In this document: positions 43,606 to 53,181 of the stretch, piece by piece
How positions within the stretch are numbered: the stretch's first letter is position 1
How the letters are laid out: every line of letters starts with the position of its first letter
Source: Sphingomonadales bacterium
Lineage (GTDB): Bacteria > Pseudomonadota > Alphaproteobacteria > Sphingomonadales > Sphingomonadaceae
DNA length: 64,000 nucleotides
Assembly (NCBI GenBank): GCA_004173185.1
Contig: SEFZ01000006.1
Location: 1 to 64,000 of the forward strand
Direction: 5' to 3'
Program-made: the position numbers and the translations under genes
Notes under the pieces: generated by a model
What the model was told of the DNA's origin: nothing
Databases searched by the model: none
What the model saw: the letters and a program-made list of their open reading frames with translations, nothing else

Positions 43606-44583
43606 ATGGCCTCTAGTTTCAGCTCCGCTTTGTTTGCGCTCGATCCCGAGCGCGCCCACCGTACGGCGATCCGCGGGCTTGCGCTATGGGGTGCGCTCGG
43701 CACGCCTTTCGGCTCCGGGCCGGGAAAAGATGTCGGCGTAACGATCGCGGGTATCGTCTTTCCCAATCGCGTTGGCCTCGCGGCAGGGCTCGACAAGGAT
43801 GCAGAGAGCATAAGCGGATTGTTCGCGCTGGGCTTCGGCGCAGTGGAAGTCGGCACGCTCACTCCGCGTCCGCAGCCGGGCAATCCCAAGCCGCGCCTGT
43901 TCCGCCTCACCGAAGACGAAGCGGTGATAAACCGCATGGGCTTCAACAATGGCGGCATCGACGCAGCGATCGCGCGGATCGCAGCGCTCAAGCAGCGCCC
44001 CGGCGTGCTCGGCATCAATGTCGGTGCGAACAAGGACAGCGATGACCGCGTCGCGGACTATTTGGTCGGCGTTACCAAGGCGGCGGCGCTTGCGGATTAT
44101 ATCACGATCAACGTCAGTTCGCCCAACACGCCGGGCCTGCGCGACCTGCAATCGCGCCCGGCGCTCGACGAATTGCTCGCCGCCGCAGACGCCGCGCGCG
44201 GCGACACACCACTCTTCCTCAAGATCGCCCCGGACCTCGATCGCGCCGGGATCGAAGGCGCGATGCGCGCCGCGATCGACAATCGCATCGACGCGGTGAT
44301 CGTCTCCAACACCACGATCTCGCGCCCGGCGCTCGCATCTGGCCATGCAGGCGAGGCCGGCGGGCTATCCGGTAAACCCTTACGCGAACTCGCGCTCGCC
44401 AAGCTGATCGAAGCGCGCGAAGCGTCGGGCGGCCAGCTGCCGCTCATCTCGGCAGGCGGGATCGACAGCGGCGATGAGGCCAAGCGCCGCATCGATGCAG
44501 GCGCCGCGATGGTCCAGGTCTATTCGGCTCTGGTCTTCAAAGGCCCCGGGCTGGTGCGCGAAATTGCACGGGCGCTTCGCTGA
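43606..44583 (+). CDS. pyrD: Dihydroorotate dehydrogenase (quinone)
   Basis: 325 aa from ATG 43606 (MASSFSSALFALDPERAH); a longer frame exists but the N-terminal amphipathic helix of class 2 enzymes starts here. FMN barrel: LAAGLDKDAESISGLFALGF, VGTLTPRPQPGNPKPRLFRL, RMGFNNGG, and the catalytic Ser of class 2 enzymes in NVSSPNTPGLRDLQ. C-terminal LPLISAGGIDSGDEAKRRID binds FMN phosphate. Membrane-associated; oxidises dihydroorotate to orotate with quinone in pyrimidine synthesis. Followed after 45 bases by ggt on the same strand. Confidence 0.96.
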   Translation: MASSFSSALFALDPERAHRTAIRGLALWGALGTPFGSGPGKDVGVTIAGIVFPNRVGLAAGLDKDAESISGLFALGFGAVEVGTLTPRPQPGNPKPRLFRLTEDEAVINRMGFNNGGIDAAIARIAALKQRPGVLGINVGANKDSDDRVADYLVGVTKAAALADYITINVSSPNTPGLRDLQSRPALDELLAAADAARGDTPLFLKIAPDLDRAGIEGAMRAAIDNRIDAVIVSNTTISRPALASGHAGEAGGLSGKPLRELALAKLIEAREASGGQLPLISAGGIDSGDEAKRRIDAGAAMVQVYSALVFKGPGLVREIARALR

Positions 44584-44628
44584 CGTAGCGTCTTTGCCCC
44601 CGCGCCAAACCTCGCTACGTCTGGTGGC

Positions 44629-46341
44629 ATGAAGAAACTGGTTGCGTGCCTTGTCGTCCTGTTCCTCCCCCTCAGCGCATGGGCGCAGGGGGTAGTCAGC
44701 GCCGCCGATCCCCGCGCTGCGGCGGCGGGAGTCGAAATCCTCGGAAAAGGCGGCAGCGCCACAGACGCGGCAATTGCCACAATGCTGGCGCTCAATGTCG
44801 TCGAGCCGCAGAGCGCAGGTATCGGGGGCGGTGCATTCTTCGTGCAATATGACGCGAAGCGGAAGCGCACTACGACGATCGACGGGCGCGAAAAGGCACC
44901 GCTGGCAGCGGATTCGCGCTGGTTCTACGCAGACGGCAAGCCGCTCGGCATCCGCGACGCAGTCCCCGGCGGGCGCAGCGTAGGCGTGCCCGGCACCTTG
45001 CGGGCCATGGCGGCTGCGCACCGGCGCGGCGGCAAGCTGCCCTGGGCGGCATTGTTTGAGCCCGCGATCCGGCTGGCGCGCGATGGCTTCGAAGTTTCGC
45101 CCCGGCTGAACAACGCGCTCACGGCGTATGGCAAGCATGTCGATGCGGGCGTTCGCGCGATCTTCTACGTCGATGGCAAGCCGCTCGCGATCGGCGCACA
45201 GGCTCGCAATCCCCAACAGGCCGCTTTGTTCGAGCGTATCGCCAAGGACGGCGCGGACAGCTTCTACAACGGCCCGCAGGCGGAAAAGCTGGTCGCCACG
45301 GTCAACGGAGCGGCGCGCAATCCCTCCAAAATGACGCTGCCCGATCTCGCCGCTTACGAGGCCAAGGAGCGCCCACCGCTGTGCGGAAAATATCGCGGCT
45401 ATAAAATCTGCTCGATGGGTCCGCCTTCTTCGGGCGGGATCACCGTGCTGATGATCCTCAAGCAGCTTGAGCGGTACGATCTGGCGACTTTGGGCAAGGA
45501 TTCGCCCGTCGCTTGGCACCTCTTCGCCGAATCCTCGCGGCTCGCTTACGCGGATCGCAATATGTACCTCGGCGATCCCGATTTCGTGCAAATCCCGATC
45601 AAGGGATTGCTCGACAAAAAATACATCGCCAGCCGCTCGGCGCTGATCGACGCCAAGGGCAGCATGACCAGCATCACCGCCGGCATTCCCAAGGGCGCAC
45701 CGCCACGCCGGAGCGCCCCGGTCAGCGATGTGCCGGGCACCACCTCGCTCAGCGTCGCAGACGCGCAGGGCAATGTCGCACAGGTGACCACGACCATCGA
45801 AAGCTCGTTCGGATCGGGGCTGTCGGTGGACGGCACCTTGCTCAACAACGAACTTACCGATTTCGATATCGTGCCCGAGAAGGACGGCTATCTCGTCGCC
45901 AATCGCGTGGAGGGTGGCAAGCGCCCGCGCAGCTCAATGGCGCCCACGATCGTTTACGGCCCAGACGGCAAGGTGCGCATCGCGATCGGCGCGGCGGGCG
46001 GATCGACGATCATCGCGCAGGTGGCCAAGGCGCTGATCGCCGTGATCGACTGGAAGCTGCCGGCGCAGGACGCCGTCGCTCTCGGCCTGCTCTACGCTCC
46101 CGGCCCCGGCGCGGTCGCTGAAACGGGTACGCAGCTTGATGCGATGATCCCGGCGCTCAAAGCGCTTGGCCAGAACGTCCAGTCCAGCCCGCTCGGGCTC
46201 AAGGCCAACGCGGTCGAGCTGGTCGGTGGCCGATGGGATGGCGCAGCCGACCCGCGCAGCGAAGGCGTGGTGATGCATCAGGACGGGCGGGTGAAGCAGA
46301 TCGTGCGGGCGGGGGCGGTGCCGAACCGTCCCGCCGAATAA
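44629..46341 (+). CDS. ggt: Gamma-glutamyltransferase
   Basis: 570 aa. Signal peptide about 1-19 (LVVLFLPLSAWA). N-terminal nucleophile hydrolase synthesised as a precursor: large-subunit motifs GGSATDAAIATMLALNVVEP, GIGGGAFF and REKAPLAADSRWF. The self-cleavage/nucleophile Thr371 begins TTSLSVADAQGNVAQVTTTI, and the small subunit has LLNNELTDFD and GKRPRSSMAPTIV plus the glycine pair in AAGGSTIIAQV. Periplasmic cleavage or transfer of gamma-glutamyl groups, mainly from glutathione; it may also supply glutamate from gamma-glutamyl peptides. Confidence 0.95.
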   Translation: MKKLVACLVVLFLPLSAWAQGVVSAADPRAAAAGVEILGKGGSATDAAIATMLALNVVEPQSAGIGGGAFFVQYDAKRKRTTTIDGREKAPLAADSRWFYADGKPLGIRDAVPGGRSVGVPGTLRAMAAAHRRGGKLPWAALFEPAIRLARDGFEVSPRLNNALTAYGKHVDAGVRAIFYVDGKPLAIGAQARNPQQAALFERIAKDGADSFYNGPQAEKLVATVNGAARNPSKMTLPDLAAYEAKERPPLCGKYRGYKICSMGPPSSGGITVLMILKQLERYDLATLGKDSPVAWHLFAESSRLAYADRNMYLGDPDFVQIPIKGLLDKKYIASRSALIDAKGSMTSITAGIPKGAPPRRSAPVSDVPGTTSLSVADAQGNVAQVTTTIESSFGSGLSVDGTLLNNELTDFDIVPEKDGYLVANRVEGGKRPRSSMAPTIVYGPDGKVRIAIGAAGGSTIIAQVAKALIAVIDWKLPAQDAVALGLLYAPGPGAVAETGTQLDAMIPALKALGQNVQSSPLGLKANAVELVGGRWDGAADPRSEGVVMHQDGRVKQIVRAGAVPNRPAE

Positions 46342-46378
46342 GGAGACGTCGCCAAAGCGGCGCCCGGGAGAGGAAAAT

Positions 46379-48166
46379 ATGACACGCAAGCTCGAACGCT
46401 TCGAAAATCTGGTCGCAATGTTCTTCGCGCGCGCCCGCGAGAAGGGCGAAAAGCCGTTCCTGTGGCAGAAGACCGATGGCGCGTGGCGGCCGACCAGCTG
46501 GGCCGAAGCTGCGCGACAAGTCGCCAGTCTCGCCGCAGCGTTCACCGCGCTCGGCCTCAAGCGCGGCGACCGCATCATGCTGGTCAGCGAGAACCGCCCC
46601 GAATTCTGCATCACCGATCTCGCGATCATGGCCGCGGGCTGCATCACCGTTCCGACCTACACCACCAATACCGAGCGCGATCACCAGCATATCATCGAGA
46701 ATTCGGGCGCCTGCGCCATTGTCGTCTCGACCACCAAGCTCGCCAAGACGCTGCTTCCGGCTGCAATCCGCGCCTCCACGGCCCGGATGATCATCGGCAT
46801 CGACGAAGTCCGCATCGGCCAGCAGGGCGCGCTCGAGTTCCACGACTGGCGCGAACTGATCGCGACGTACGATACGCCCGCTAGCGAAGCCGCCGCGCGC
46901 GCCACCTTCGCCCGCGAAGACACTGCCTGCATCATCTACACCAGCGGCACCGGCGGCAGCCCGCGCGGCGTGATGCAGCATCACGGCGCGATCCTGCACA
47001 ATGTTCAGGGATGCTGCACCATCATCTCGGAGGATTTTGGCTGGGAGGACGAAGTGTTCCTCAGCTTCCTGCCACTCAGCCATGCCTATGAGCATACCGG
47101 CGGGCAGTTCTTCCCGATCGGCCTAGGTGCGGAAATCTATTACTCCGAAGGCCTTGAGAAGCTCGCCTCGAACATCGAGGAAGTGCGCCCGACGCTGATG
47201 GTCGTCGTCCCCCGATTGTTCGAAGTGCTGCGCACGCGGATCACCAAGACGGTGGAAAAACAGGGCAAGTTCGCCAATTATCTGCTCGGTCGCGCCGTTT
47301 CGATCGGCAACAAGGCAGCCGCCGGTCGCATGCCGATCACCGATGTGCCGATGAACCTTTTCCTGAACGCCACGCTGCGCCCCAAGCTTTCCAAAAAGTT
47401 TGGCGGACGGATCAAGGCGATGGTCTCGGGCGGTGCCCCGCTCAATCCCGAGGTCGGCAATTTCTTCGCCTCGCTCGGCATCACCTTCCTGCAGGGCTAT
47501 GGCCAGACCGAATCCGGCCCCGTAATCTCCTGCAACCGGCCCTCGTTCGGGCTCAAGATGGATACGGTCGGCCCGCCGATGCCAGACGTCGAGGTCAAGA
47601 TCGCCGAGGATGGCGAAATCCTCGTGCGCGGCGAACTCGTCATGCACGGCTATTGGCGCAACGATGAGGAGACCGCCCGCGTCCTCAAGGACGGCTGGCT
47701 CCACACGGGCGATATCGGCCGAATCGACAAGAAGGGCCGGATCGAGATCACCGATCGCAAGAAGGACATCATCGTCAACGACAAGGGCGACAACGTCGCG
47801 CCGCAAAAGGTCGAGGGGATGCTGACGCTGCAGAACGAGATCGTCCAGGCGATGATCGCGGGCGACAAAAGGCCCTATATGACTGCGGTGATCGTCCCCG
47901 ATCCCGAATGGACGCAGGAATGGTGCGCAAGGTCAGGCGCGAAATGCGACTTTAAGGAACTGGCGCACGATCCCGATTACAAGGCGGCTGTCGGCGCGGC
48001 GGTCGAGCGCGTCAACAAGGACCTCTCGGTGATCGAACGCGTACGCAAGTTCATCATCGCCGATGGCCCGTTCTCGATCGAGAATGAGCAGCTTACCCCG
48101 AGCCTCAAGATCCGCCGGCATGTGTTGAAGCAAGCCTATGGCGACCGGCTGGCCGCATTGTACTGA
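46379..48166 (+). CDS. Long-chain fatty-acid-CoA ligase (AMP-forming)
   Basis: 595 aa ANL-superfamily enzyme. ATP loop ACIIYTSGTGGSPRGVMQHH (the GTGG variant of the usual SGTTG), LSFLPLSHAYEHTGGQF, acyl pocket region about 240-340, GYGQTESGPVISCN, HTGDIGRIDKKGRIEITDRK with the hinge Asp, and catalytic Lys in LTPSLKIRRHVL near the C-terminus. Activates fatty acids to acyl-CoA in the cytoplasm or at the membrane. The C-terminal domain and overall length match FadD15-like long-chain ligases. A strong terminator follows. Confidence 0.92.
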   Translation: MTRKLERFENLVAMFFARAREKGEKPFLWQKTDGAWRPTSWAEAARQVASLAAAFTALGLKRGDRIMLVSENRPEFCITDLAIMAAGCITVPTYTTNTERDHQHIIENSGACAIVVSTTKLAKTLLPAAIRASTARMIIGIDEVRIGQQGALEFHDWRELIATYDTPASEAAARATFAREDTACIIYTSGTGGSPRGVMQHHGAILHNVQGCCTIISEDFGWEDEVFLSFLPLSHAYEHTGGQFFPIGLGAEIYYSEGLEKLASNIEEVRPTLMVVVPRLFEVLRTRITKTVEKQGKFANYLLGRAVSIGNKAAAGRMPITDVPMNLFLNATLRPKLSKKFGGRIKAMVSGGAPLNPEVGNFFASLGITFLQGYGQTESGPVISCNRPSFGLKMDTVGPPMPDVEVKIAEDGEILVRGELVMHGYWRNDEETARVLKDGWLHTGDIGRIDKKGRIEITDRKKDIIVNDKGDNVAPQKVEGMLTLQNEIVQAMIAGDKRPYMTAVIVPDPEWTQEWCARSGAKCDFKELAHDPDYKAAVGAAVERVNKDLSVIERVRKFIIADGPFSIENEQLTPSLKIRRHVLKQAYGDRLAALY

Positions 48167-48174
48167 CTTGTTAG

Positions 48175-48199
48175 GCGCCTCCCCCTCAAGGGGAGGCGC
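48175..48199. terminator. Bidirectional terminator between convergent genes
   Basis: Perfect 10-bp arms GCGCCTCCCC (48175-48184) and GGGGAGGCGC (48190-48199), loop CTCAA, followed by TTTC on the plus strand; it lies 9 bases after the acyl-CoA ligase stop and 11 bases from the M16 gene end. Confidence 0.8.
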
Positions 48200-48209
48200 T
48201 TTCAGGGCC

Positions 48210-51089
48210 TCACTTCGCGCCCGGCACCACCACCATCGACCAGTCCTTGCTCGGCACCAGATACTTCACGGCTAGCTCCTGAATCTGCTCGGGCGTGGTC
48301 AGCGCGATATCCTGCGCCAGCGTGTTGACCGCTTCGATCCGCGCCGGATCGCGCGTGCCACCCTCTACCAGCCGCATCCAGAACATGTTGCCGCTCGATT
48401 GGCGGATGATCGTCTGCTTGATCGGAGTAAGCGCGCGATCGAGTTCATCGGCCTCGACCGGCTTTGCGACCAGATCGGCGGCGATGCCGCGCGCGAGCTT
48501 GAAGAAGAAGTCGGTCTTGTCGGGCGGCACCATGCCGAGCGCGAGCAGCTTGCCGCCGCTGGGCATCCCCACCGGCCAATCGCTGATCAGCATCGGCGAA
48601 TAGCTGATCCCCGCCTGACTGCGCAGCTGATCGATCATCCGATCGCGGAAGATCGCGGCGAGCACTTCGAGCTTGCGGCTCTCGGTGATGCCGGCACTGC
48701 CGCCGCCGGTCGGCCAGGCGATCACGGCCGCTGCCTGATCCTTCTTGCCGGTGTGCGTGCGCACCACGGGCTTCACGACATGGGCCGGGAATTTGGGGAT
48801 CGCCGCAGCGCGCGTGGTCGCGGGCCGCGGCGCAAGCGCGCCGAAGGTCGCGGCCACCGCATCCACCGTAGCGTTGGCATCCATGTCGCCAAAGATCGAG
48901 ATCTCGATCGGTCCGCTGGCGAGCAAAGGCTCCCACAGCTTGCGGAACGACCCGGGCGTGATCGCCTCGATCGTTGCGCGCGGCGGAATGCCCCAGCGTG
49001 GATCGCCCGAATGGAGCAGGCTTTCCAGATCGCGCGACACCACTGCATCAGGCGATGACGACAGCCCGGCATAGCCCGCGAGAATGCCTGCCCGCGCACG
49101 AAGCACCGGATTGGGATCCCAGGCGGGGGCGGCAAGCTTGGTGGCGAACAGCTTGAGCTGATCGGCCAGATCGTCCTTGGTCGTCTGCGCACTCAGCACG
49201 AACGCATCGTCGCCGATCGAGAAATCGAGCCCGATCTGGCGGCGCCCGGTGAGCGCATCGAGTTCTTCCTGACCATAAGTGCCGACGCCGCTCGCCATGA
49301 GCGCGGGTTCGCCTGCCCAGGCCGGGGTCTGGCGGTTGGCAGGCAATGCCTTCATCCCTTCGCCGAAACGGACGCGGACATAGACTTTGCCGGTCTCCGA
49401 CTGGTCCTGCCGCATCAGCAGCTTGATCCCGTTGGAGAAGGTCACCTGATCGATCTGCTGCGATTGCAACACGGTCTGGCGCAGCGCCACGATGCCGGGT
49501 TCGCCGAGCTTGGGCAGTGCATCGAAGCTGACATCGCCGACGAACTTGCGGTTGCCCGCCGCCGCGACATTTGCCGAAAGCGCAGCCGCAACCTTGGTCA
49601 GCACCGTCGCATCGGGCTTATGGATATTGACCAGCGCGCGGGTTGCCGTGCCCTCAAACACCTTTTTCGACGAAGCGAGGACGTTCTCGGGAGTGAAGAA
49701 CTTGGCGTCCACCGCCGTCTTGAAAATGTCGTAGCTCGCCTCGGGCGTGGTCACGGTCTCGTTGATGTCGACCGCTTCGATCAGATCCTCGGCGATCTTC
49801 GCCCCGGCTTCGACCGGCGCGGTGTTGATCCGCTGCTTCATCGCAGCTTCGATCTCGGCCAGTTCGCGGGCGATCTCGGCCTCGGTCGGCGGCGTTTCCT
49901 GTGCGTCAGCGATCACCGCGCGCACGTCGCGCAGCGCGGCTTCCCAATCGTCACCAGCAGGCAGCACCTGCACCGTGGTCATGTTGGCCGATCGCGCAAT
50001 ATCGGAGATATCAGCGCCGGCAGCGAGGAACGTGCCCCCGGTGCGCGCGCGGGTTTCCAGGCGACGGTTGATGATGCGGATCGCGACAAGGTCGATCATC
50101 CGCTTCTGGTTGAAGATGATCGTGTCGGCAAAGACCGTCCAGGGCCGCACCGTCGTCATCATAACCATCGGCGGGATGGCCGATTCGACGATGCTCGCCG
50201 CCACCGGATGCCCGGTGCTCGGCTGACCGAAATCGGGGGTGACCGGCGCGGGGCCAACGCCCTGCCATGCCGAAAAATGCTTGGTCACCATCTCTTCGAG
50301 AATCGAAGTGTCTACGTCGCCGATGACCACGACGGTGGCGCGCTCCGGGCGATACCAGCGATCGTGGAATGCCTTGACCGCCGCGGCCGTCGCGCCGGCC
50401 AGCGTCTCGACGGTGCCGATCGGCTCGCGCTCTGCCAGCGGCTGGCCGGCGAAGATCAGGTCGAGCTGCGCATCCTGCATCCGCACCTGCGGACCCGGCT
50501 GTTCGCGCTGCTCGGCCATCACCACCGGACGCTCGGCAGTCAGCGCCTCGGGCGTGATCGTCGGGCCGGTCATCATGCCCGACAGGATCTTGAAGCTCTC
50601 ATCGAGCCCGCTGCGCGTCGCCATCGGCAGATCAAGCTTATAGGTCGTCGCGATAAAGCTGGTTGTCGCGTTCGAATCCGAACCGAAGGTCACGCCCAGA
50701 CGCTGCCACACCCGCTTCGATTCGCCATCCGGCACGTGAATCGAGCCGCGGAACGAAAGATGCTCGAGCAGATGCGCGAAGCCGCGCTCATTATCCTGCT
50801 CCATCAGCGATCCGGCATCGATTCGCACGCGGACAGAAACCTGACCAGGCGGCACGCCGTTCTTGCGCACCGCATAGCGTACACCATTGGAAAGGCGACC
50901 GAACTTCCACTCCGCATCGTGGACGAGATCGCTGCCCTTGTAGAGCCAGGGATCGTCGGCAGTCTGCACTGCGCGCGGCGCGGCGGGAGCCGCAGTTTGC
51001 GGAGCGGTCTGTGCCAGTAGCGGAGCCGGCGCGGCGAGCGTGGCAAGGGCAAGAAGGGCGAAATGCGGCAAGCGCAGAATTGGGGGCAT
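48210..51089 (-). CDS. M16 family zinc metallopeptidase, two-module, exported
   Basis: 959 aa. Signal peptide about 1-26 (LLALATLAAPAPLLAQ). Inverted zinc motif HLLEH in ERGFAHLLEHLSFRGSI (about residue 109), the downstream Glu ligand probably in EQREQPGPQV or later. A second, inactive M16 module covers about 550-950. The fold resembles pitrilysin/insulinase-type periplasmic peptidases that degrade unfolded peptides in a clam-shell chamber. Single polypeptide carrying both active and inactive halves. It stands alone, convergent with the acyl-CoA ligase. Confidence 0.92.
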   Translation of the reverse strand: MPPILRLPHFALLALATLAAPAPLLAQTAPQTAAPAAPRAVQTADDPWLYKGSDLVHDAEWKFGRLSNGVRYAVRKNGVPPGQVSVRVRIDAGSLMEQDNERGFAHLLEHLSFRGSIHVPDGESKRVWQRLGVTFGSDSNATTSFIATTYKLDLPMATRSGLDESFKILSGMMTGPTITPEALTAERPVVMAEQREQPGPQVRMQDAQLDLIFAGQPLAEREPIGTVETLAGATAAAVKAFHDRWYRPERATVVVIGDVDTSILEEMVTKHFSAWQGVGPAPVTPDFGQPSTGHPVAASIVESAIPPMVMMTTVRPWTVFADTIIFNQKRMIDLVAIRIINRRLETRARTGGTFLAAGADISDIARSANMTTVQVLPAGDDWEAALRDVRAVIADAQETPPTEAEIARELAEIEAAMKQRINTAPVEAGAKIAEDLIEAVDINETVTTPEASYDIFKTAVDAKFFTPENVLASSKKVFEGTATRALVNIHKPDATVLTKVAAALSANVAAAGNRKFVGDVSFDALPKLGEPGIVALRQTVLQSQQIDQVTFSNGIKLLMRQDQSETGKVYVRVRFGEGMKALPANRQTPAWAGEPALMASGVGTYGQEELDALTGRRQIGLDFSIGDDAFVLSAQTTKDDLADQLKLFATKLAAPAWDPNPVLRARAGILAGYAGLSSSPDAVVSRDLESLLHSGDPRWGIPPRATIEAITPGSFRKLWEPLLASGPIEISIFGDMDANATVDAVAATFGALAPRPATTRAAAIPKFPAHVVKPVVRTHTGKKDQAAAVIAWPTGGGSAGITESRKLEVLAAIFRDRMIDQLRSQAGISYSPMLISDWPVGMPSGGKLLALGMVPPDKTDFFFKLARGIAADLVAKPVEADELDRALTPIKQTIIRQSSGNMFWMRLVEGGTRDPARIEAVNTLAQDIALTTPEQIQELAVKYLVPSKDWSMVVVPGAK

Positions 51090-51261
51090 GAAGCCTCATC
51101 TAGTGACGTTCACGCTCCCATGCCAGCGCGCACCTTTCACGCAGATGTACGAAACCTGCCTCCAAATCGCCCGATGCGGCCATGTTTTGGACCCAGGGGC
51201 TGCGTAGCCTGCGAGTCGCGGACTGGGGGCAGTTCCGTTTGCATACAGGGGCTTGCTTGCA

Positions 51262-51942
51262 GTGAAGGCCGAACGAATCGAACGACGCGCGCCATGGCGC
51301 GCACCAGAGGCGCGCGGAGAAATCCCGGCTCCGATCGGCTTGGCACATCCCCGGCTGCGCCTGCTCGAAGCGATCGACCGACTGATCTCCGCCTCCTCGC
51401 TCGTTCCCGATCAAGCCGTGCTCGACGTCCGCGATTTCGCCTGGACCGCCGAACTGCGCGAAGCCTGGCATGCGATCCGTGACGAAGCGCTGGCCACCGC
51501 GCTCGCCTCGCATGCCGCACCCGGACAGGGCCGCAATTATCTGTTGTGGGAGCATGGCTGCCAGCTGCACGACAATCTTCGCCGCTGCCCGGAGACGGCG
51601 GATATCGTGGAGCGCATCCCCGGTCTGTACAATGCCGGCTTCTCCATCCTTTCGCCCGGCACGCATTTGCCCACCCGGCGCGGCGCAACCAAAAGCCTGA
51701 TCACCTGCCACCTTGGCCTGATCATCCCGCGCGACGGCGATGCGCGGATGCGGATCGAAGATCGCGTGCTGCGCTGGGCCGAGGGTGAGACATTGGTGTT
51801 CGACGACACCCGCGAGCATGAGACCTGGAACGCGACTTCGGGCACGCGGATCGTGCTGGTGCTCCAGTTCCGCCGTCCCTTGCGCAATCCCGGTCGCTGG
51901 GTGGCCGGACAATTCCTGCGCTTTGTTCGCCGTTCCACCTGA
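51262..51942 (+). CDS. Aspartyl/asparaginyl beta-hydroxylase-fold protein lacking an iron ligand
   Basis: 226 aa from GTG 51262, with AGGGG ten bases upstream; a TTG nine bases earlier is in frame. The C-terminal half is AspH-like: FSILSPGTHLP, HLGLIIPRDGDARMRIED, WAEGETLVFDDTREHETWN and RIVLVLQFRRP. The distal His (EHETW, His186) and the 2-oxoglutarate-binding Arg (Arg196) are conserved. At the first iron ligand, where AspH has PHTG, this protein reads TRRG (Arg139). AspH enzymes hold iron with only these two His, so a normal Fe(II) site looks impossible. It could be non-catalytic, or use His135 instead. Confidence 0.82.
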   Translation: MKAERIERRAPWRAPEARGEIPAPIGLAHPRLRLLEAIDRLISASSLVPDQAVLDVRDFAWTAELREAWHAIRDEALATALASHAAPGQGRNYLLWEHGCQLHDNLRRCPETADIVERIPGLYNAGFSILSPGTHLPTRRGATKSLITCHLGLIIPRDGDARMRIEDRVLRWAEGETLVFDDTREHETWNATSGTRIVLVLQFRRPLRNPGRWVAGQFLRFVRRST

Positions 51943-52002
51943 GTAGCCACGCAACCCAGTGTTTCCGCGACTCCGCTTGATCCGTGCCCTGCCAAGCGCC
52001 AC

Positions 52003-52584
52003 ATGGCGACTATGCTGATCGAGACCGAACCCACGCCGAACCCGGCAACGCTGAAATTCCTCCCCGGCCGCACGGTGATGGAGTCAGGCACCCGTGACTT
52101 CGCCACCCCGGAGGAAGCCGAAGCTTCGCCACTCGCCAACGCTCTGTTCAGCCTTGGCGACGTGACCGGCGTGTTCTTCGGTCGCGACTTCATTTCGGTC
52201 ACTGCCGCACCGGGTATCGAGTGGCGCGATCTCAAGCCCGATGTGCTGGGCATGCTGCTCGATCATTTCAGCGCAAACATGCCGCTATTCCATCCCGCCT
52301 CGGCGGGCTTCAGCGTTCCTTCCGAAGATCAGGATTTCGGTGACGACCCCGCCGATGCCGAGATTGTCGAGCAGATCAAGGAACTGATCGAGACGCGCAT
52401 CCGCCCCGCAGTTGCCAATGACGGCGGCGATATCGTCTATCGCGGCTTCACCGAGGGCAAGGTCTATCTCCAGATGCAGGGCGCCTGCGCCGGCTGCCCG
52501 TCTTCGAGCGCGACGCTCAAGAACGGCATCGAGCAACTGCTCAAACATTATGTTCCCGAAGTAACCGAAGTGAGAGCAGTATAA
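52003..52584 (+). CDS. NfuA/NifU-like Fe-S scaffold protein
   Basis: 193 aa. The N-terminal Nfu_N domain (about 1-90: IETEPTPNPATLKFLPG, VTGVFFGRDFISVT) and C-terminal NifU domain (about 115-190) are both present. The latter has RPAVANDGGDIVYRGF and the CxxC cluster site GACAGCPSSSATLKNGIE. It binds a 4Fe-4S cluster between two subunits and delivers it to target enzymes. Start at the ATG giving MATMLIETEP. The stop overlaps the next gene's ATG by one base (TAATG). Confidence 0.95.
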   Translation: MATMLIETEPTPNPATLKFLPGRTVMESGTRDFATPEEAEASPLANALFSLGDVTGVFFGRDFISVTAAPGIEWRDLKPDVLGMLLDHFSANMPLFHPASAGFSVPSEDQDFGDDPADAEIVEQIKELIETRIRPAVANDGGDIVYRGFTEGKVYLQMQGACAGCPSSSATLKNGIEQLLKHYVPEVTEVRAV

Positions 52585-53177
52585 TGGCGACGCCCCTCAA
52601 CGATGAGGCGCTCGACCGCCTGTTCCGCACCACCCGCACGGCCAATGGCTATACCGACGCACCGGTCACCGAAGCCGATATTCGCGCAATCTATGAACTG
52701 GTGAAGATGGGGCCGACTTCGGCCAACCAGCAGAGCGGCCGCTTCGTCTGGATCACCAGCCAGGAAGGCAAGGACAAGCTCGCCGAACTCGCGAGCGGCA
52801 CCAATGGCGAGAAGATCCGCAAGGCGCCCGCCGCAGTGATCGTCGGCATGGACCTGGCTTTCAACGAAGAACTGCCCTGGCTCTTCCCGCACGCGCCGAC
52901 CGCAAAGGACTGGTTCGCCGACGATACGGTTCGCTACACCCACGCTTTCCGCAATTCCTCGCTGCAGGGCGGCTATTTCATCCTGGCGGCCCGCGCATTG
53001 GGCTTCGATACCGGGCCGATGTCGGGCTTCGACAACGCCAAGGTTGACGCTGCCTTCTTCGGCGACCAGCCGAATGTCCGTTCCAACTTCATTTCGACGA
53101 TCGGGCACGCCGACCCGGCCACCATCTTCGAGCGACTTCCCCGCCCGGAATTCGAGCGCTTCAACCGCGTACTCTGA
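52584..53177 (+). CDS. Nitroreductase-family malonic semialdehyde reductase (RutE-like)
   Basis: 197 aa, FMN-dependent nitroreductase fold. TRTANGYTDAPVTEADIRAI, MGPTSANQQSGRFVWI, then RNSSLQGGYFILAARALGFD and TGPMSGFDNAKVDAAFFGD are the conserved blocks of the RutE/YdfI group, which reduces malonic semialdehyde and related carbonyls. No other rut gene is near, so a general carbonyl or quinone reductase role is possible. Cytoplasmic. Four bases separate its stop from the tsaB start. Confidence 0.88.
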   Translation: MATPLNDEALDRLFRTTRTANGYTDAPVTEADIRAIYELVKMGPTSANQQSGRFVWITSQEGKDKLAELASGTNGEKIRKAPAAVIVGMDLAFNEELPWLFPHAPTAKDWFADDTVRYTHAFRNSSLQGGYFILAARALGFDTGPMSGFDNAKVDAAFFGDQPNVRSNFISTIGHADPATIFERLPRPEFERFNRVL

Positions 53178-53181
53178 GCCC

